Shown: one piece after another, positions 21,507 to 30,285 of the stretch | How the letters are laid out: every line of letters starts with the position of its first letter | Numbering within the stretch: the stretch's first letter is position 1 | Assembly (NCBI GenBank): GCA_963827515.1 | Contig: CAWHBF010000023.1 | Span: 1-64,000 of the forward strand | DNA from: JABFSA01 sp963827515 | GTDB taxonomy: Bacteria; Acidobacteriota; Vicinamibacteria; Vicinamibacterales; UBA2999 | Reading direction: 5' to 3' | Length of the DNA: 64,000 nt | Notes under the pieces: generated by a model | Told to the model about the DNA's origin: nothing | The model's database searches: none | Seen by the model: the letters and a program-made list of their open reading frames with translations, nothing else | Position numbers and translations under genes: made by a program

Positions 21507-23907
21507 CTAGTCGACATTCAGTCGCACCTCCAGCCGCACGGCGCGACGGACGCCGAAATGAGTGCCGCTGAAGGGATTGCCGAAATTGAACGCGTATTGC
21601 CGGTCGAACAGATTGAGCAGTACCAGTCGTCAGCGACAGATCGGCGTGCGTCACGCGGCGAAGGGACTGCGCCACACTCGCATCGAACACCGTCCGCGGC
21701 CGCACCCGGCCACGCTCGAAATCCACGTATTCCACACCCGGCCGCTGCGCGAGTGCCGGGGCATCGTCGTCCTCCCCTTCGATCTCCACCGGTGTGCCGC
21801 TGGCGTACCGACCCACGACCGATGCGGAAAACCCCCGCCCTCCGTGTTCGTACGACAGCCCACCGGCGGCCACGTGCCGCTGGTCGTGATCCGGGACAAA
21901 CGCGGTGCCCGGGCCGATCTCGAGCGTGTCGTGCTCGAGAAAGAGACCGCCGTTGATGGGGCCGACTTGCACGACGCGGGAGTTCGTGTAGCTGGCATAC
22001 CCGGACCACCCCCGATACCGTGGCATCTCCATCCGAACGTCGACGCCTTCCGCACGACCCCGCGCGACGCTGTTCGGAAAGACGACCGTCGTGCCGAAGA
22101 ACACATTGGGATCGCTGTAGTTGCGCACGTGCCGTCGCCAGTACGCCGCGTCGAGTTTGAGAATCCCTGACACCCGCTGTTCCAGGCCGACTTCCCACGC
22201 CGTTTGACGCTCGGGTTCGATGTCGGCGCCGCCGCCCGGACTCGCATCGCCAGACCTGTCCTCCTCAGCATCGACAAATGGTGAGAGGACGCGGGCCGCC
22301 GGCGAGGATGACAGCAGGAGGTGCTCAGGCTGGGGCGGCTGAAACAGCCGGTTGATCGACGCTCGCAGCGTTGTGTCCGTCCCGGTCCACCTGTAGGCGA
22401 CGCCACCGCGCGGACTCCACTGAGACGCCGGGACCAGCAGGTTCGTGCGATCGAACCGGATCCCGAAGCTCACCGTCAGGCGATCCGCCGCGTGGATCTC
22501 ATCCTGCGCGTAGAGGGACCACTGCGCTCGGCGCGCGCGATCGCGAAACTGGAAGGGCGACGCAAGGGTAAATGCCGCCGCGCGCGCACTGATGCCGGCT
22601 TCCTCTGCGGCCTCGTCGTCGGTAATGGCAAAGGTAAAGTCTTCGCGGATTGTCAGCCGCGCCGCTTCGGTCCCGCCCTTCAACGTGTGGCGGCCGGCCT
22701 GTCGGGTGATGCTGGCCAGCAATCCCGCGCGCTCCTGCAGACGCAGGGAGTGTGGGGATAAGGGCACGTCGTGTGGGCTGCTGGAAAGCGTCGCTTCGAT
22801 AGCGCGCCGATGCATCGCCACCTGTGAGACGGTCCTGGCGGACCAGAAACGCTGCCACGACCCAGACTGTGCCTGCTGCGTGAGACGCTGGCGTTGATCT
22901 TGTCCAGCTTCCTCCTGCTCCGCACCGTGAGGCACCTGGTAACGGGAGCGTCCCGCGCTGAAATCAAAATTGACGCGATCGGTTTCCGACCCGACGAGCC
23001 TCAAATGTCCGTTCGCGGAAAGCACACCCCCCGCGTTGTGCAGATTGTCCGGATGCACGGGGTCCAGGAAGCGGTCCGACCGCTCTGCCGCGAAGCTCCC
23101 ACTGGTACTGACCCGGCTGCTCACTGGGCCGCCGGCCAGCACGCGGGTCGATGCCTGTCGCTCACTTCCCATGCCGACTTCAACGCTGCCAATCCAGTCG
23201 GACGACCGCGAAGACGTGGATTGCACCTCGATGACCGCGCCCGATTTCAGGCCGAATTCTGGCGGGATGTACCCGGTCAGCACATGCATCGTGGCCACGT
23301 CGGCAGGGTCGGTGGCGATGCCGAAGACGGCGTCGACGCGATCGTAGACGGGTACGCCGTCCTGTACGTACAGGAACCCATCGTCCACGCCACGCACGTG
23401 CAGTAGGCCGTTGTCCTCGGCTGCCCACCCGGGAAGTGTCGCCAGTGCGTCCTGAAGAGCCCGGCTTCGAAGCGCTGAAGGCATCTCTTGCGCGGTGGAG
23501 CCGGCAAGCGTCGTGCGAGTAGCGACCGACAGCGTCTCAGCGGCGCTGTCCACGACGACCGTTTCAGCCGTTCGCGCGGCCAGACGCAGCTCGATCTCAA
23601 GGGGCAGCGCCGTTTGAACGCTGAGAATGTGGCCGACCGATCGCTGGGCGGACGATTCGGCCAACACGGTGTAGGTGCCAGGAGGAATGTCTTCGAACGA
23701 AAACCGACCGCCGTCCTCGGTTGCCGTAGTGGCAACGTCGGATCCCAGGTTATCGAGCAGCCTGACCGTTGCGCCCTCGGCTCGCTGCCCGAGCGCATCG
23801 ACGACCGTCCCGCGAATGGCGGCAGACTGCTGTTGAGTCGCCGCGGCCACAGGTGCCGGCTGGCCGACCGCGAGCGTACACACGGCCAGCCAGACGGCTC
23901 GTTTCAT
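21507..23907 (-). CDS. TonB-dependent receptor (frameshifted near C-terminus)
   Basis: About 800 residues from ATG 23907 (signal MKRAVWLAVCTLAVGQPAPV). The N-domain is carboxypeptidase-regulatory-like (IRGTVVDALGQRAEGATVRL), the plug has LHVRGVDDGFLYVQDGVPVY and PPEFGLKSGAVIEV, and barrel strands follow (SLYAQDEIHAADRLTVSFGI). Near 21630 one base is wrong; in the restored frame the protein ends LLNLFDRQYAFNFGNPFSGT, then HFGVRRAVRLEVRLNVD, and stops at 21507. Without the correction the frame runs on to 21385 through the palindromic repeat and gains an artificial tail. Shorter than the other receptors here. A perfect 7-bp dyad at 23996-24018 lies about 90 bases upstream. Confidence 0.83.
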
Positions 23908-23995
23908 TGAGACTCTTTTCTGCCCAGGCTCATGACGCGCCCAATCGTAATATCCCGACCTCATCGCGCTCATCGCGCCGGCCGCTTTTGACTCT

Positions 23996-24018
23996 TGACC
24001 TTGGTAATTCTAAGGTCA
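23996..24018. promoter_or_regulatory. Perfect 7-bp dyad TGACCTT-N9-AAGGTCA, operator-like
   Basis: The dyad sits about 90 bases upstream of the TonB receptor start (reverse strand) and 29 bases past the stop of the upstream lipoprotein gene. The AT-rich spacer and the ACCTT...AAGGT arms recall operators of MerR-family activators. No T-run follows, so it is a weak candidate for a terminator. No regulator gene is adjacent. Confidence 0.4.
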
Positions 24019-24046
24019 GGCGCCTGGAATCAGCGACGTACACACT

Positions 24047-24925
24047 TCAACCTCCGGCAATCACGGTCTGCTGCGTATTGGCGAGCTGCCACCGGCCGTC
24101 TTTGAGTGCCCACACGCGCACGCTGTAGTAGGGCTTTCCACCGCGATAGGGGTTGTGGCGTGCCGTCATCACCGCGGAGTCGCCCAGGTCCACGATTCGC
24201 ATCGACACCACGGGGTCGCCGGGCACGCTCGGCGCGCCCGTTTCCTTGGCCTTCGCCAGACGAGCAACACGATCCGCTTTGCTGAGCTGCGCCGTCGCTG
24301 TCACGTAGTAGACGTCGTCCAGCACATACGGCGCCCAGTTCTCGGGGTTCGGATGCCACTCGTCCATCTTCAATTGCTGGAAGATGCCGGCGATCGTCTT
24401 CGCGTTTTCGGAGGTTGGCGCGTACGGCATGGACCGGCAGGGATTGTCGCAGTCGCCGGCGGTCCCGCCACCGGCCGCCGCGAACGGCGTCGTCCCGGTC
24501 GTCAGTGTTGTGCCGATCACGGCGAACACGCGCCACCCTTCAGCGCGCAGAACCCAGACGCGCATCGTGCGCGCACCAGGGCGGGCACTGGTAACGGCCG
24601 TCACGTGCCCGTAGGGATAGCTGAGAACATCGGTCTCGCCGCGTACGTCGGCCGCGAGCGCGGCCATCGCCTCGATCGATTCACCTCTGCTCAGGGTCTT
24701 GCCGACGGTGTTCGTCCACTCGAACTCCGTGTCGAGAAGGGCGGTCGCCGCAGTCGTGTCATTCGCCTCGAGCGCCGCGATCCATTCGCGGTCTGGAGCC
24801 TCCTGCTCGTCCTCGGTTGGCGAAGCTACAGAAGTGGGCGCGTCGGTCGTAGGCCCAGAGCCGCAGCCCGCCGCCCCGATCGTGCCGACAAGGAGGGTAC
24901 AAGTGAGAAAGGTTGACATGCGCAT
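24047..24925 (-). CDS. Lipoprotein with two SnoaL-like (DUF4440-type) domains
   Basis: About 292 residues from ATG 24925 (24919 also possible; the longer frame starts at 24949). The lipobox is GAAGC in TFLTCTLLVGTIGAAGCGSG. Residues about 45-150 (REWIAALEANDTTAATALLD, FEWTNTVGKTLSRGE, MRVWVLRAEGWRVFAV) and about 175-290 (IAGIFQQLKMDEWHPNPENW, YYVTATAQLSKADR, SVRVWALKDGRWQLANTQQT) are two copies of a nuclear transport factor 2-like fold. Such domains bind small hydrophobic molecules or act in isomerases; here the protein is probably anchored in the periplasm. No catalytic residues can be assigned. Confidence 0.65.
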   Translation of the reverse strand: MRMSTFLTCTLLVGTIGAAGCGSGPTTDAPTSVASPTEDEQEAPDREWIAALEANDTTAATALLDTEFEWTNTVGKTLSRGESIEAMAALAADVRGETDVLSYPYGHVTAVTSARPGARTMRVWVLRAEGWRVFAVIGTTLTTGTTPFAAAGGGTAGDCDNPCRSMPYAPTSENAKTIAGIFQQLKMDEWHPNPENWAPYVLDDVYYVTATAQLSKADRVARLAKAKETGAPSVPGDPVVSMRIVDLGDSAVMTARHNPYRGGKPYYSVRVWALKDGRWQLANTQQTVIAGG

Positions 24926-24955
24926 CGTAGTCCTGACTTCTGTTGTCACTCGCCT

Positions 24956-25462
24956 TTAGACAGGCTCGCCGATACGCAACTGAAAGCGTTCGAGGAGCAC
25001 GGGAATGCTTTGCGGGTCCACCTCGAGCGAATATCGTCCGGCAAGGGACTTCAGATCTTGTGGAGAGGCAACCTTGGATCCACCGAGCGCGGCCAATTCG
25101 GCGAAGTAGCGCTCGAAGCCGGCCGGAGAGATGATCTCGAGAATTCGCGCTGGAGAGTCGCCCGCATTCCAGAACGTGTGCCACTGCTGACGCGGTTTGA
25201 AGATCAGACTCCCAGGGCCCGCCTCCAGCACGTGGTCACCGAGCATCGCACCGATCCGCCCCTCGACGACGTAGCTGTACTCGTCCTCGCGTACATGTCG
25301 ATGCATCGGAGCGCCCAACGCACGCGCTGACATCGGATGTTCAACAAGCGAGAACCCACCGCCGGATTCATCGCCATCGACCATGAAGCGCACCCCCATG
25401 CTCCCGAGGAACCCAGAGCTGCCGTCCAGGGGACCTAGAACCTTCGGTGTTGCGGCGTTCAT
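24956..25462 (-). CDS. Cupin-domain protein
   Basis: 168 residues from ATG 25462, preceded by GAAGGGA; the frame extends upstream to 25552 but without a better start. Cupin motif 1 is visible as PMHRHVREDEYSYVVEGRIG and motif 2 as LEAGPGSLIFKPRQQWHTFW. The HxH-x4-E arrangement would bind one metal ion. The C-terminal SPAGFERYFAELAALGG is common in small cupins linked to quercetinase-like or epimerase-like roles. It lies in a run of small stress-type genes with DinB and VOC proteins; specific function is unknown. Confidence 0.78.
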   Translation of the reverse strand: MNAATPKVLGPLDGSSGFLGSMGVRFMVDGDESGGGFSLVEHPMSARALGAPMHRHVREDEYSYVVEGRIGAMLGDHVLEAGPGSLIFKPRQQWHTFWNAGDSPARILEIISPAGFERYFAELAALGGSKVASPQDLKSLAGRYSLEVDPQSIPVLLERFQLRIGEPV

Positions 25463-25570
25463 GTCGTGTACTCCCTTCGGGACATTCCTGCTCGTCCGTC
25501 CAACGGCAAGCGTTCCATCGCGTAGTAGGCCGCCTGACGGGATGTGGAACACCTCGAGTGCCAGTCCACG

Positions 25571-26057
25571 TCAACCAGCCGCAGGTCCACGGATTCGAGC
25601 GGTCGATCTGACGAATAGCGCCGAAATGATAGGCGAGATGACCGACGCTTCCGATAACACCGTTCAGCTCGAACTCGGAGCAGTCGCGGGGCGTGCGGAG
25701 GGTTTCGAGCCAGGTGCGTGCCTCAGCTTCAAGCGCCGCCCTCAACGCCGCCCATTCCTGATCGTTGACCACCAAACGCTTCCAGCTCGCCGTCCAGTCG
25801 GCTGTTGACCAGGGATCCTTCTCGCCTCGACCCCATCGATTCATCAGCGACAGGCCGAAGCGAACGTGGTCGATGTGGGCAGCGATCGTGGCGCCGCCAG
25901 CGGGTGGCGCGGTTGAAGCCGCTGATGCCGTCAGCTTGGCGACGGACCGAAGCAGCCCGACGTCCTCAGGGTTGAGCATCCACGCAGGGTCTGCGCCGGA
26001 GCCGTCGATGAGCTCACGAAACAGTATTTCGAGCGACCGATGAAGGGCAATCGACAT
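25571..26057 (-). CDS. DinB-like four-helix protein, probable C-terminal frameshift
   Basis: Starts at ATG 26057 (MSIALHRSLEILFRELIDGS). A DinB/YfiT-like helical bundle is indicated by TIAAHIDHVRFGLSLMNRWG and GSVGHLAYHFGAIRQIDRS, which carry the spaced histidines of the metal site. The listed frame continues to 25368 over the cupin gene. A single base near 25590 would instead give RGPAAG and a stop at 25571, a normal length for the family (about 162 residues). Members are thiol-dependent metalloenzymes or DNA-damage-induced proteins of mostly unknown substrate. Confidence 0.65.
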
Positions 26058-26199
26058 GTGTGCCTCCCCGCATTCGCCGAACCGTTGTGGCCAGGCTGAA
26101 TCAACGCCTCGAGAACTGGCCTGTCACCGAGCGTCGCCTACCTCAGGGTAAAGGTCAAGCCGCGCGTCGCCACTCTGTTCCATCCGATATCATTTTGAC

Positions 26200-26943
26200 G
26201 TGACCACCCTCGTCCTCGCTGACAAACGTAATGACGACGAACTGGACGCGCTGCGCTCGCGGGTGGCCGAGCTCGAAGCCATCCTCGGCGAACGCGGCGC
26301 GGAAGTCGCTCGGGTGCAATCGGATCTCGAGGCATTCAGGATCACATATCGTCAACAGGTCGGCATGCTGCACGAGCAGCTCGACAACCTCGAGCTCGAG
26401 ATCGCCGAGGCCGAACTGGGCGAGTTGTCGAAAAGGCAAGTGGCAAGCGGTTCCCGGAATCCGAGTCAGTCTTCCACAGACGCCAAGCCCGCACCCCCGC
26501 CGCGCTACACGTCTGACGACGTTCGCAAGTTATTTCGCGACGTCGCGAAGACCATTCATCCCGACCTCGCCGGCGACGATGTGACCCGAGATCGACGCCA
26601 TGCGCTCATGGTCGAGGCCAACCGGGCGTACGCGTTGGGCGACCAGGCGCAGCTTCGTTGGATTCTCGACGCGTGGGAGCGAAGCCCCGAAGCGGTGCAG
26701 GGGAGCGATCCCGACGCGATGCGATTACGGTTTACTCGTCGTATGGCGCAGATCGAAGAGCAGCTGGACATCTTCGCCAGCGAACTGGCGACCTTGAAGG
26801 CATCGCCCTTGGGAGCGTTGAAAGCGATGGTCGACGAGGCCGCCGCAAAGGGTAAGGACCTGGTGCGTGAGACGGTGGCGCGGCTGAAGCGCGACATCAT
26901 GGTGGCCACCAATCGCCTGGACGCCATCCGACCGCCTCGCTAG
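26200..26943 (+). CDS. J-domain protein with N-terminal coiled coil
   Basis: 247 residues from GTG 26200. Residues about 5-80 form a charged coiled coil (LRSRVAELEAILGERGAEVA, HEQLDNLELEIAEAELGEL). After a proline-rich linker, residues about 103-160 look like a J-domain (SDDVRKLFRDVAKTIHPDLA) with the HPD tripeptide needed to stimulate DnaK-type ATPases. A second helical region follows (AQIEEQLDIFASELATLKAS). No zinc-finger or substrate domain of classical DnaJ is present. It is probably a specialised co-chaperone that recruits Hsp70 through its coiled coil. It is the only forward gene in this part and is divergent from the DinB gene. Confidence 0.75.
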   Translation: MTTLVLADKRNDDELDALRSRVAELEAILGERGAEVARVQSDLEAFRITYRQQVGMLHEQLDNLELEIAEAELGELSKRQVASGSRNPSQSSTDAKPAPPPRYTSDDVRKLFRDVAKTIHPDLAGDDVTRDRRHALMVEANRAYALGDQAQLRWILDAWERSPEAVQGSDPDAMRLRFTRRMAQIEEQLDIFASELATLKASPLGALKAMVDEAAAKGKDLVRETVARLKRDIMVATNRLDAIRPPR

Positions 26944-26957
26944 CGCAAGTAGGCAGG

Positions 26958-27488
26958 TCAGACTCTTTCGACGATGCGCTTCCTCAACCAACGAATCTGT
27001 CCTCGATGGTTGATTTCGTCCTCGAAGACATGGAACCACTTGAAGTAGTTGTTCGCCGGGCGATCTTTCCAAAAAGGGCTTTCCTCGTACAGCCATGCGT
27101 CTTCTCGCTCGAGAAACCCAGAGAAGGTTTTCTCCCGGACCGTCCCAAGCAACGTCACGTAGTAGTTGAGGTCGTTTCCTTGAATTTCCAGTCGTGCGCG
27201 CTCTCCAAGCTCGAGAGCCGCGTCCCACTGTGTCCGCTCGGTGCTGTCGAGCTCTCTGTTCTCAAAGGTCGCGACCTGAAAAGCCGTCTCGACAGCCGCG
27301 ATGTGCAGCAGGAGTGCACCGATCGAGTTGCTCTTGGAGTCGAAAAGGTGGTCGAGCTGTGCCACGGAGAGACCTTCGACGTCCCGAAGGATCGTCCACC
27401 GCGCATAGTTCATCATCGAGACCAGTCGACCAATTTGTGGACTGAAGCCAACGACGTCGCCGATCAAGAAGAGCCTGGGTTCGGTCAT
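26958..27488 (-). CDS. DinB-family protein (DUF664-like)
   Basis: 176 residues from ATG 27488. The bundle is seen in RLVSMMNYARWTILRDVEGL, IGALLLHIAAVETAFQVATF and WFHVFEDEINHRGQIRWLRK; the last contains the ExNHRGQI motif with metal-binding histidine. Members bind a divalent metal and may use a low-molecular-weight thiol. Its stop lies 15 bases from the J-domain gene stop (convergent). It shares strand with the VOC, AlkD and methyltransferase genes and is probably co-transcribed with them. Confidence 0.8.
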   Translation of the reverse strand: MTEPRLFLIGDVVGFSPQIGRLVSMMNYARWTILRDVEGLSVAQLDHLFDSKSNSIGALLLHIAAVETAFQVATFENRELDSTERTQWDAALELGERARLEIQGNDLNYYVTLLGTVREKTFSGFLEREDAWLYEESPFWKDRPANNYFKWFHVFEDEINHRGQIRWLRKRIVERV

Positions 27489-27510
27489 CGGATCATGAAA
27501 CGAACATGGA

Positions 27511-27927
27511 TCACCTGGCCGGTGCTGCAGGTACCTCGTGAAGCAGCATCCAGGACGTGCCAAACCGGTCTCGCAGCATCGCAAAGCGATTCGCGAAGAA
27601 GGTCTTCTCCATCTTCATGAAGATCTGGCCGCCATCCGACAGCAACGCGTACACGCGTTCGGCTTCGCTCTCGCTATCCACGGTCAGCGTCAGATAGGCG
27701 CTCCGCATCGGTTCGCTCTTGGGAATGTCGGCACCCATCACGACGGTGCCGCCGAGCTCGAGGCGTGCATGCAGGATCGCGTTCTGCTGATCGGCAGGAA
27801 GATTCGCGGCGTTCGGTCCCTGGCCATGCGTCATCATGCTCATGATCTTGCCGCCCAGATGCTGCTCGTAGAAGCGAAAGGCCTGCTGACACGTGCCGGA
27901 GTAATTGAGATAGATATCGAGCTTCAT
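27511..27927 (-). CDS. VOC-superfamily (PhnB-like) protein
   Basis: 138 residues, complete. The N-terminal MKLDIYLNYSGTCQQAFRFY and LGGKIMSMMTHGQG, then LELGGTVVMGADIP and RDRFGTSWMLLHEVP, are typical of the PhnB/3-demethylubiquinone-like branch of the vicinal oxygen chelate fold. This branch often lacks the full metal set, and many members have no assigned reaction. Gaps to its neighbours are 22 bases on each side, consistent with one operon. Confidence 0.82.
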   Translation of the reverse strand: MKLDIYLNYSGTCQQAFRFYEQHLGGKIMSMMTHGQGPNAANLPADQQNAILHARLELGGTVVMGADIPKSEPMRSAYLTLTVDSESEAERVYALLSDGGQIFMKMEKTFFANRFAMLRDRFGTSWMLLHEVPAAPAR

Positions 27928-27948
27928 TGAAGCGACCTCCTCGATCGA

Positions 27949-28626
27949 TCAACCTTGCCGACGCACCATTTCGTTTATCCAAATCGGAGCGAACGGAGAG
28001 GTGCAGCCCTTGGACACCGGATAGTCGCGATAGATTCCCAACCTCTCGCCTATCGCGATGGCGCGCTTGCGATGCTTGGGAAAGTGAATGCCGATTCCTG
28101 CAAGACAGGAATTCATCGTCCATTGCACTTTCGGATCAGCGCTCCCCATTTCAGCCTCGATACGGTCCAACAGCGCTGACAGATCGAGTCCGGCCGGCTC
28201 CCTCGCGACTCGCCCTGACGTCAGGCTCCATCCGGCGCGGGCGGCCCAGGGGTCATCGTCCTCCATCCATGTCTGGCGAAGAGACTCCTTGTCGGGATGG
28301 TTCTTCACAACATACGAATTCAACCAGTCTGCAACTTGTGCAGCGGCGACGGAACGCACCATCCGATCCATCTCCTCTCGAGACAACTTTCTGGGCGTGA
28401 TCAGAAGAATTGCCAAGAGCCGGGCATCGTAGTTCCCAGTGTCCCAGAGGGCCATGGCCAACGTGTCGTTGGTCTTGATCGTCGCGGCAAGCTTCCGAAT
28501 GTCACCGAGCCGGACGCCGAACTGCTTGGCTCCGACACCATGTTTCTTGTTTTGGGCACGGACCTTCTCATCGCCGAGGGATTCCAGCTGCGCGAGGGTC
28601 GTCTTGAGAGTCGTTGCGGTGTTCAT
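27949..28626 (-). CDS. DNA alkylation repair protein (AlkD-like HEAT-repeat)
   Basis: 225 residues. The alpha-helical repeat pattern and motifs KKHGVGAKQFGVRLGDIRKL, ALWDTGNYDARLLAILL, AQVADWLNSYVVKNH and AARAGWSLTSGRVA match the AlkD/AlkC-type family that excises positively charged alkylated bases. Length is normal. The C-terminal CTSPFAPIWINEMVRRQG is seen in a bacterial subgroup whose glycosylase activity is not always demonstrated. Sits 15 bases after the methyltransferase gene. Confidence 0.82.
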   Translation of the reverse strand: MNTATTLKTTLAQLESLGDEKVRAQNKKHGVGAKQFGVRLGDIRKLAATIKTNDTLAMALWDTGNYDARLLAILLITPRKLSREEMDRMVRSVAAAQVADWLNSYVVKNHPDKESLRQTWMEDDDPWAARAGWSLTSGRVAREPAGLDLSALLDRIEAEMGSADPKVQWTMNSCLAGIGIHFPKHRKRAIAIGERLGIYRDYPVSKGCTSPFAPIWINEMVRRQG

Positions 28627-28640
28627 GGCGTTTTCTCGAG

Positions 28641-29363
28641 TCAGGCATCAGCGACGAGCCTTACCATTCCCCTTGGACCAGGCTCCACACTCGCCCGCAG
28701 ACCTGCAGCCAAGAATATTTGGCGAACCGCCTCCGGTTCCAGACGGAGTTTGCGATAGCTGCTGACACGGGTGATCCAGGTGTCGCGCACACGCTCGTGA
28801 AGCAGATCATGTACTTGGACGTAGTCTCCGATCTCCTCGAGGAAACACGTGAGGATGCGGTGCTCATCCGCGCGCACCGGTATAAAGCGGGCTTCGCCGG
28901 ATGGCAAGCGCGAGTAGTCACGAAACGTCGCCACGAAGCGGCCCCCGGGCACGAGGCAAGCCGCGACCGTGCGGCTCAGTGCGGGAATGGCATCGGGAGT
29001 CTCGAGGTGCGTGAGCGTGTCACCCATGCAGAGAATCACGTCAGCACGCTCGTCGGTCGGCAGGTACTCGGCGAAGCGGAGAAGTTCGCCGCAGCGCGCG
29101 TCAACGGAAAGGCCATTGGCACATCCAGAGAGCTGATCGAGCAGCGTGGGCGAGGAGTCGATCGCGAGAATCCGCCAGCCGGCGCGAGCCAATGGAATGG
29201 TGTGCATCCCGAACCCGGCGCCAAGGTCGATGGCGAACTGGCCGCTGGGAAGTACGGACGCCAAGTCTGACTCTCCCAGTGCGAACGCCGCCTCGGAGCC
29301 ACCGAGCATCCACGTGTAGACCGGCGCAAGGAGATTCTCGTAGTGCTCGATGACAGAGGACAT
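28641..29363 (-). CDS. SAM-dependent methyltransferase
   Basis: 240 residues from ATG 29363. The class I SAM-binding motif is FAIDLGAGFGMHTIPLARAG, with the acidic residue of motif II in ILAIDSSPTLLDQL and motif III in ADVILCMGDTLTHLE. The remaining part (FVATFRDYSRLPSGEARFIP) resembles small-molecule rather than DNA methyltransferases. Heads the reverse run of AlkD, VOC and DinB genes. Substrate is not recognisable. Confidence 0.8.
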   Translation of the reverse strand: MSSVIEHYENLLAPVYTWMLGGSEAAFALGESDLASVLPSGQFAIDLGAGFGMHTIPLARAGWRILAIDSSPTLLDQLSGCANGLSVDARCGELLRFAEYLPTDERADVILCMGDTLTHLETPDAIPALSRTVAACLVPGGRFVATFRDYSRLPSGEARFIPVRADEHRILTCFLEEIGDYVQVHDLLHERVRDTWITRVSSYRKLRLEPEAVRQIFLAAGLRASVEPGPRGMVRLVADA

Positions 29364-29388
29364 GCGCTTTCCGATGCCTACCAGTGAA

Positions 29389-29880
29389 CTACCAGAATTT
29401 CGTCGGGTCTTCAATCGCTCCGGACAGAATGGCGTTGCGAACGTCGTCGATTGACGCCAGGCCACCTGGCGCGATACCACCCCACTCGAACCGGGTCTCG
29501 GTCGGCGTCCAGTGAAACATCGCCACGTGCCACGTGTGGGCGATGCCGCCGCGTTCGTAGTAGACGAGGCAGTGATCGGTCGAGCACCCCGCCGCGACCA
29601 GCCGACGGGTCGGAAGCTTTGGATCGGCGATCACGTCGGTGACCTGAAACTCGGCTCCAGGCTCAGCGATGTCGAGCTCCTGGCTGTACCACAACGCCTG
29701 CAGCCCGATCCGGACGCCGAGTGGCAGCCCCCTGATGGACGTGACGATCCCGAACCGCTCGTCTTTCACGTGGGCCTGCAGCTCCAGGGACAGTTCTACA
29801 GGGGCCACGGCCTGGCTGCCGGCAATCACAGCCGACCAAAGGCCCACGCCGATCGCGCAGAGAAGTCGTGTGCGACGCAT
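29389..29880 (-). CDS. Secreted hypothetical protein
   Basis: 163 residues from ATG 29880, preceded by CTGGAG. A signal peptide (LLCAIGVGLWSAVIAGSQAV) precedes a mature domain with VAAGCSTDHCLVYYERGGIA and a WHVAMFHWTPTETRFEWGG segment. The paired cysteines in CSTDHC could form a disulfide. I do not recognise the family. It ends 25 bases before the methyltransferase start and begins 60 bases after the tRNA-Sec 3' end. Confidence 0.6.
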   Translation of the reverse strand: MRRTRLLCAIGVGLWSAVIAGSQAVAPVELSLELQAHVKDERFGIVTSIRGLPLGVRIGLQALWYSQELDIAEPGAEFQVTDVIADPKLPTRRLVAAGCSTDHCLVYYERGGIAHTWHVAMFHWTPTETRFEWGGIAPGGLASIDDVRNAILSGAIEDPTKFW

Positions 29881-29940
29881 CCAGACTCCAGGAGATAGGT
29901 TCAGACGATCCGCGCCGCCTTCGGAAACAATCGAGGAAGG

Positions 29941-30035
29941 TGGCGGAGAAGGGAGGGAGTCGAACCCTCCGAGGACCTTACGGCCCCCAAACTGATTTTG
30001 AAGACCAGCGGCGCCACCGGGCGCCTTCCTTCTCC
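29941..30035 (-). tRNA. selC: Selenocysteine tRNA, anticodon UCA
   Basis: The reverse strand folds as bacterial tRNA-Sec: an 8-bp acceptor stem (GGAGAAGG with CCTTCTCC), a 6-bp D stem with 4-base loop (GGCGCC-cggt-GGCGCC), anticodon TCA at 29995-29993, a long variable arm (GGGGGCC-gtaa-GGTCCTC), a 5-bp T stem with TTCGACT loop, G discriminator and encoded CCA. The 8+5 acceptor/T helix and the extended D stem are specific to tRNA-Sec. It lies 2.1 kb before selA on the opposite strand. A degenerate heptamer array begins 26 bases upstream of its 5' end, where its promoter should be. Confidence 0.96.
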
Positions 30036-30060
30036 TCGACACGTCCACGCATCGTACTTG

Positions 30061-30137
30061 GCTCTGGGCCTTGGGCCTTAGGCTTTGGTCTTTAGGCTCT
30101 AGTCTCTAGGCTTTTGGGCATTGGGCTTTGGGTTGGG
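30061..30137. repeat. Degenerate heptamer array (period 7), beside tRNA-Sec
   Basis: Eleven consecutive 7-bp units in unbroken register: gctctgg, gccttgg, gccttag, gctttgg, tctttag, gctctag, tctctag, gcttttg, ggcattg, ggctttg, ggttggg. Consensus roughly GCTYTRG. It covers the expected promoter region of the tRNA and the 3' end of the small reading frame at 30106. Confidence 0.85.
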
Positions 30138-30285
30138 AGCGCCATTTTCGCTCCAATGCCGTCGGGCCGCAAACCGTCGTAGACGTTGGCGGTACGCGCC
30201 TCGCATCGAGCGCTCTGGAACACGCGACACGTTTGTCCTTCTCCTCCGTAACGTCTCGAGCCGTGTAGATGACAGCAAACAACAT
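30106..30285 (-). CDS. Small reading frame with strong ribosome site, possibly a truncated DUF3303-like protein
   Basis: 59 codons from ATG 30285, preceded by GAGGGAGG eight bases upstream, the best ribosome site in the neighbourhood. The N-terminus LFAVIYTARDVTEEKDKRV resembles the opening strand of small DUF3303-type ferredoxin-fold proteins (FxVxYT). The rest loses similarity and its last codons run into the heptamer array, so a frameshift or 3' truncation is likely. The family link is tentative. Confidence 0.35.
   Translation of the reverse strand: MLFAVIYTARDVTEEKDKRVACSRALDARRVPPTSTTVCGPTALERKWRSQPKAQCPKA

Noticed and set aside
25368..25570. Extended C-terminus of the first DinB protein overlapping the cupin gene
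   Set aside because: The overlap reads as antisense-like residues; a one-base correction gives a stop at 25571 and a normal family length.
24047..29880. DinB/VOC/AlkD/methyltransferase run as an anti-phage defence island
   Set aside because: Families are common small stress or housekeeping proteins; no nuclease, NTPase, sensor or toxin partner accompanies them.
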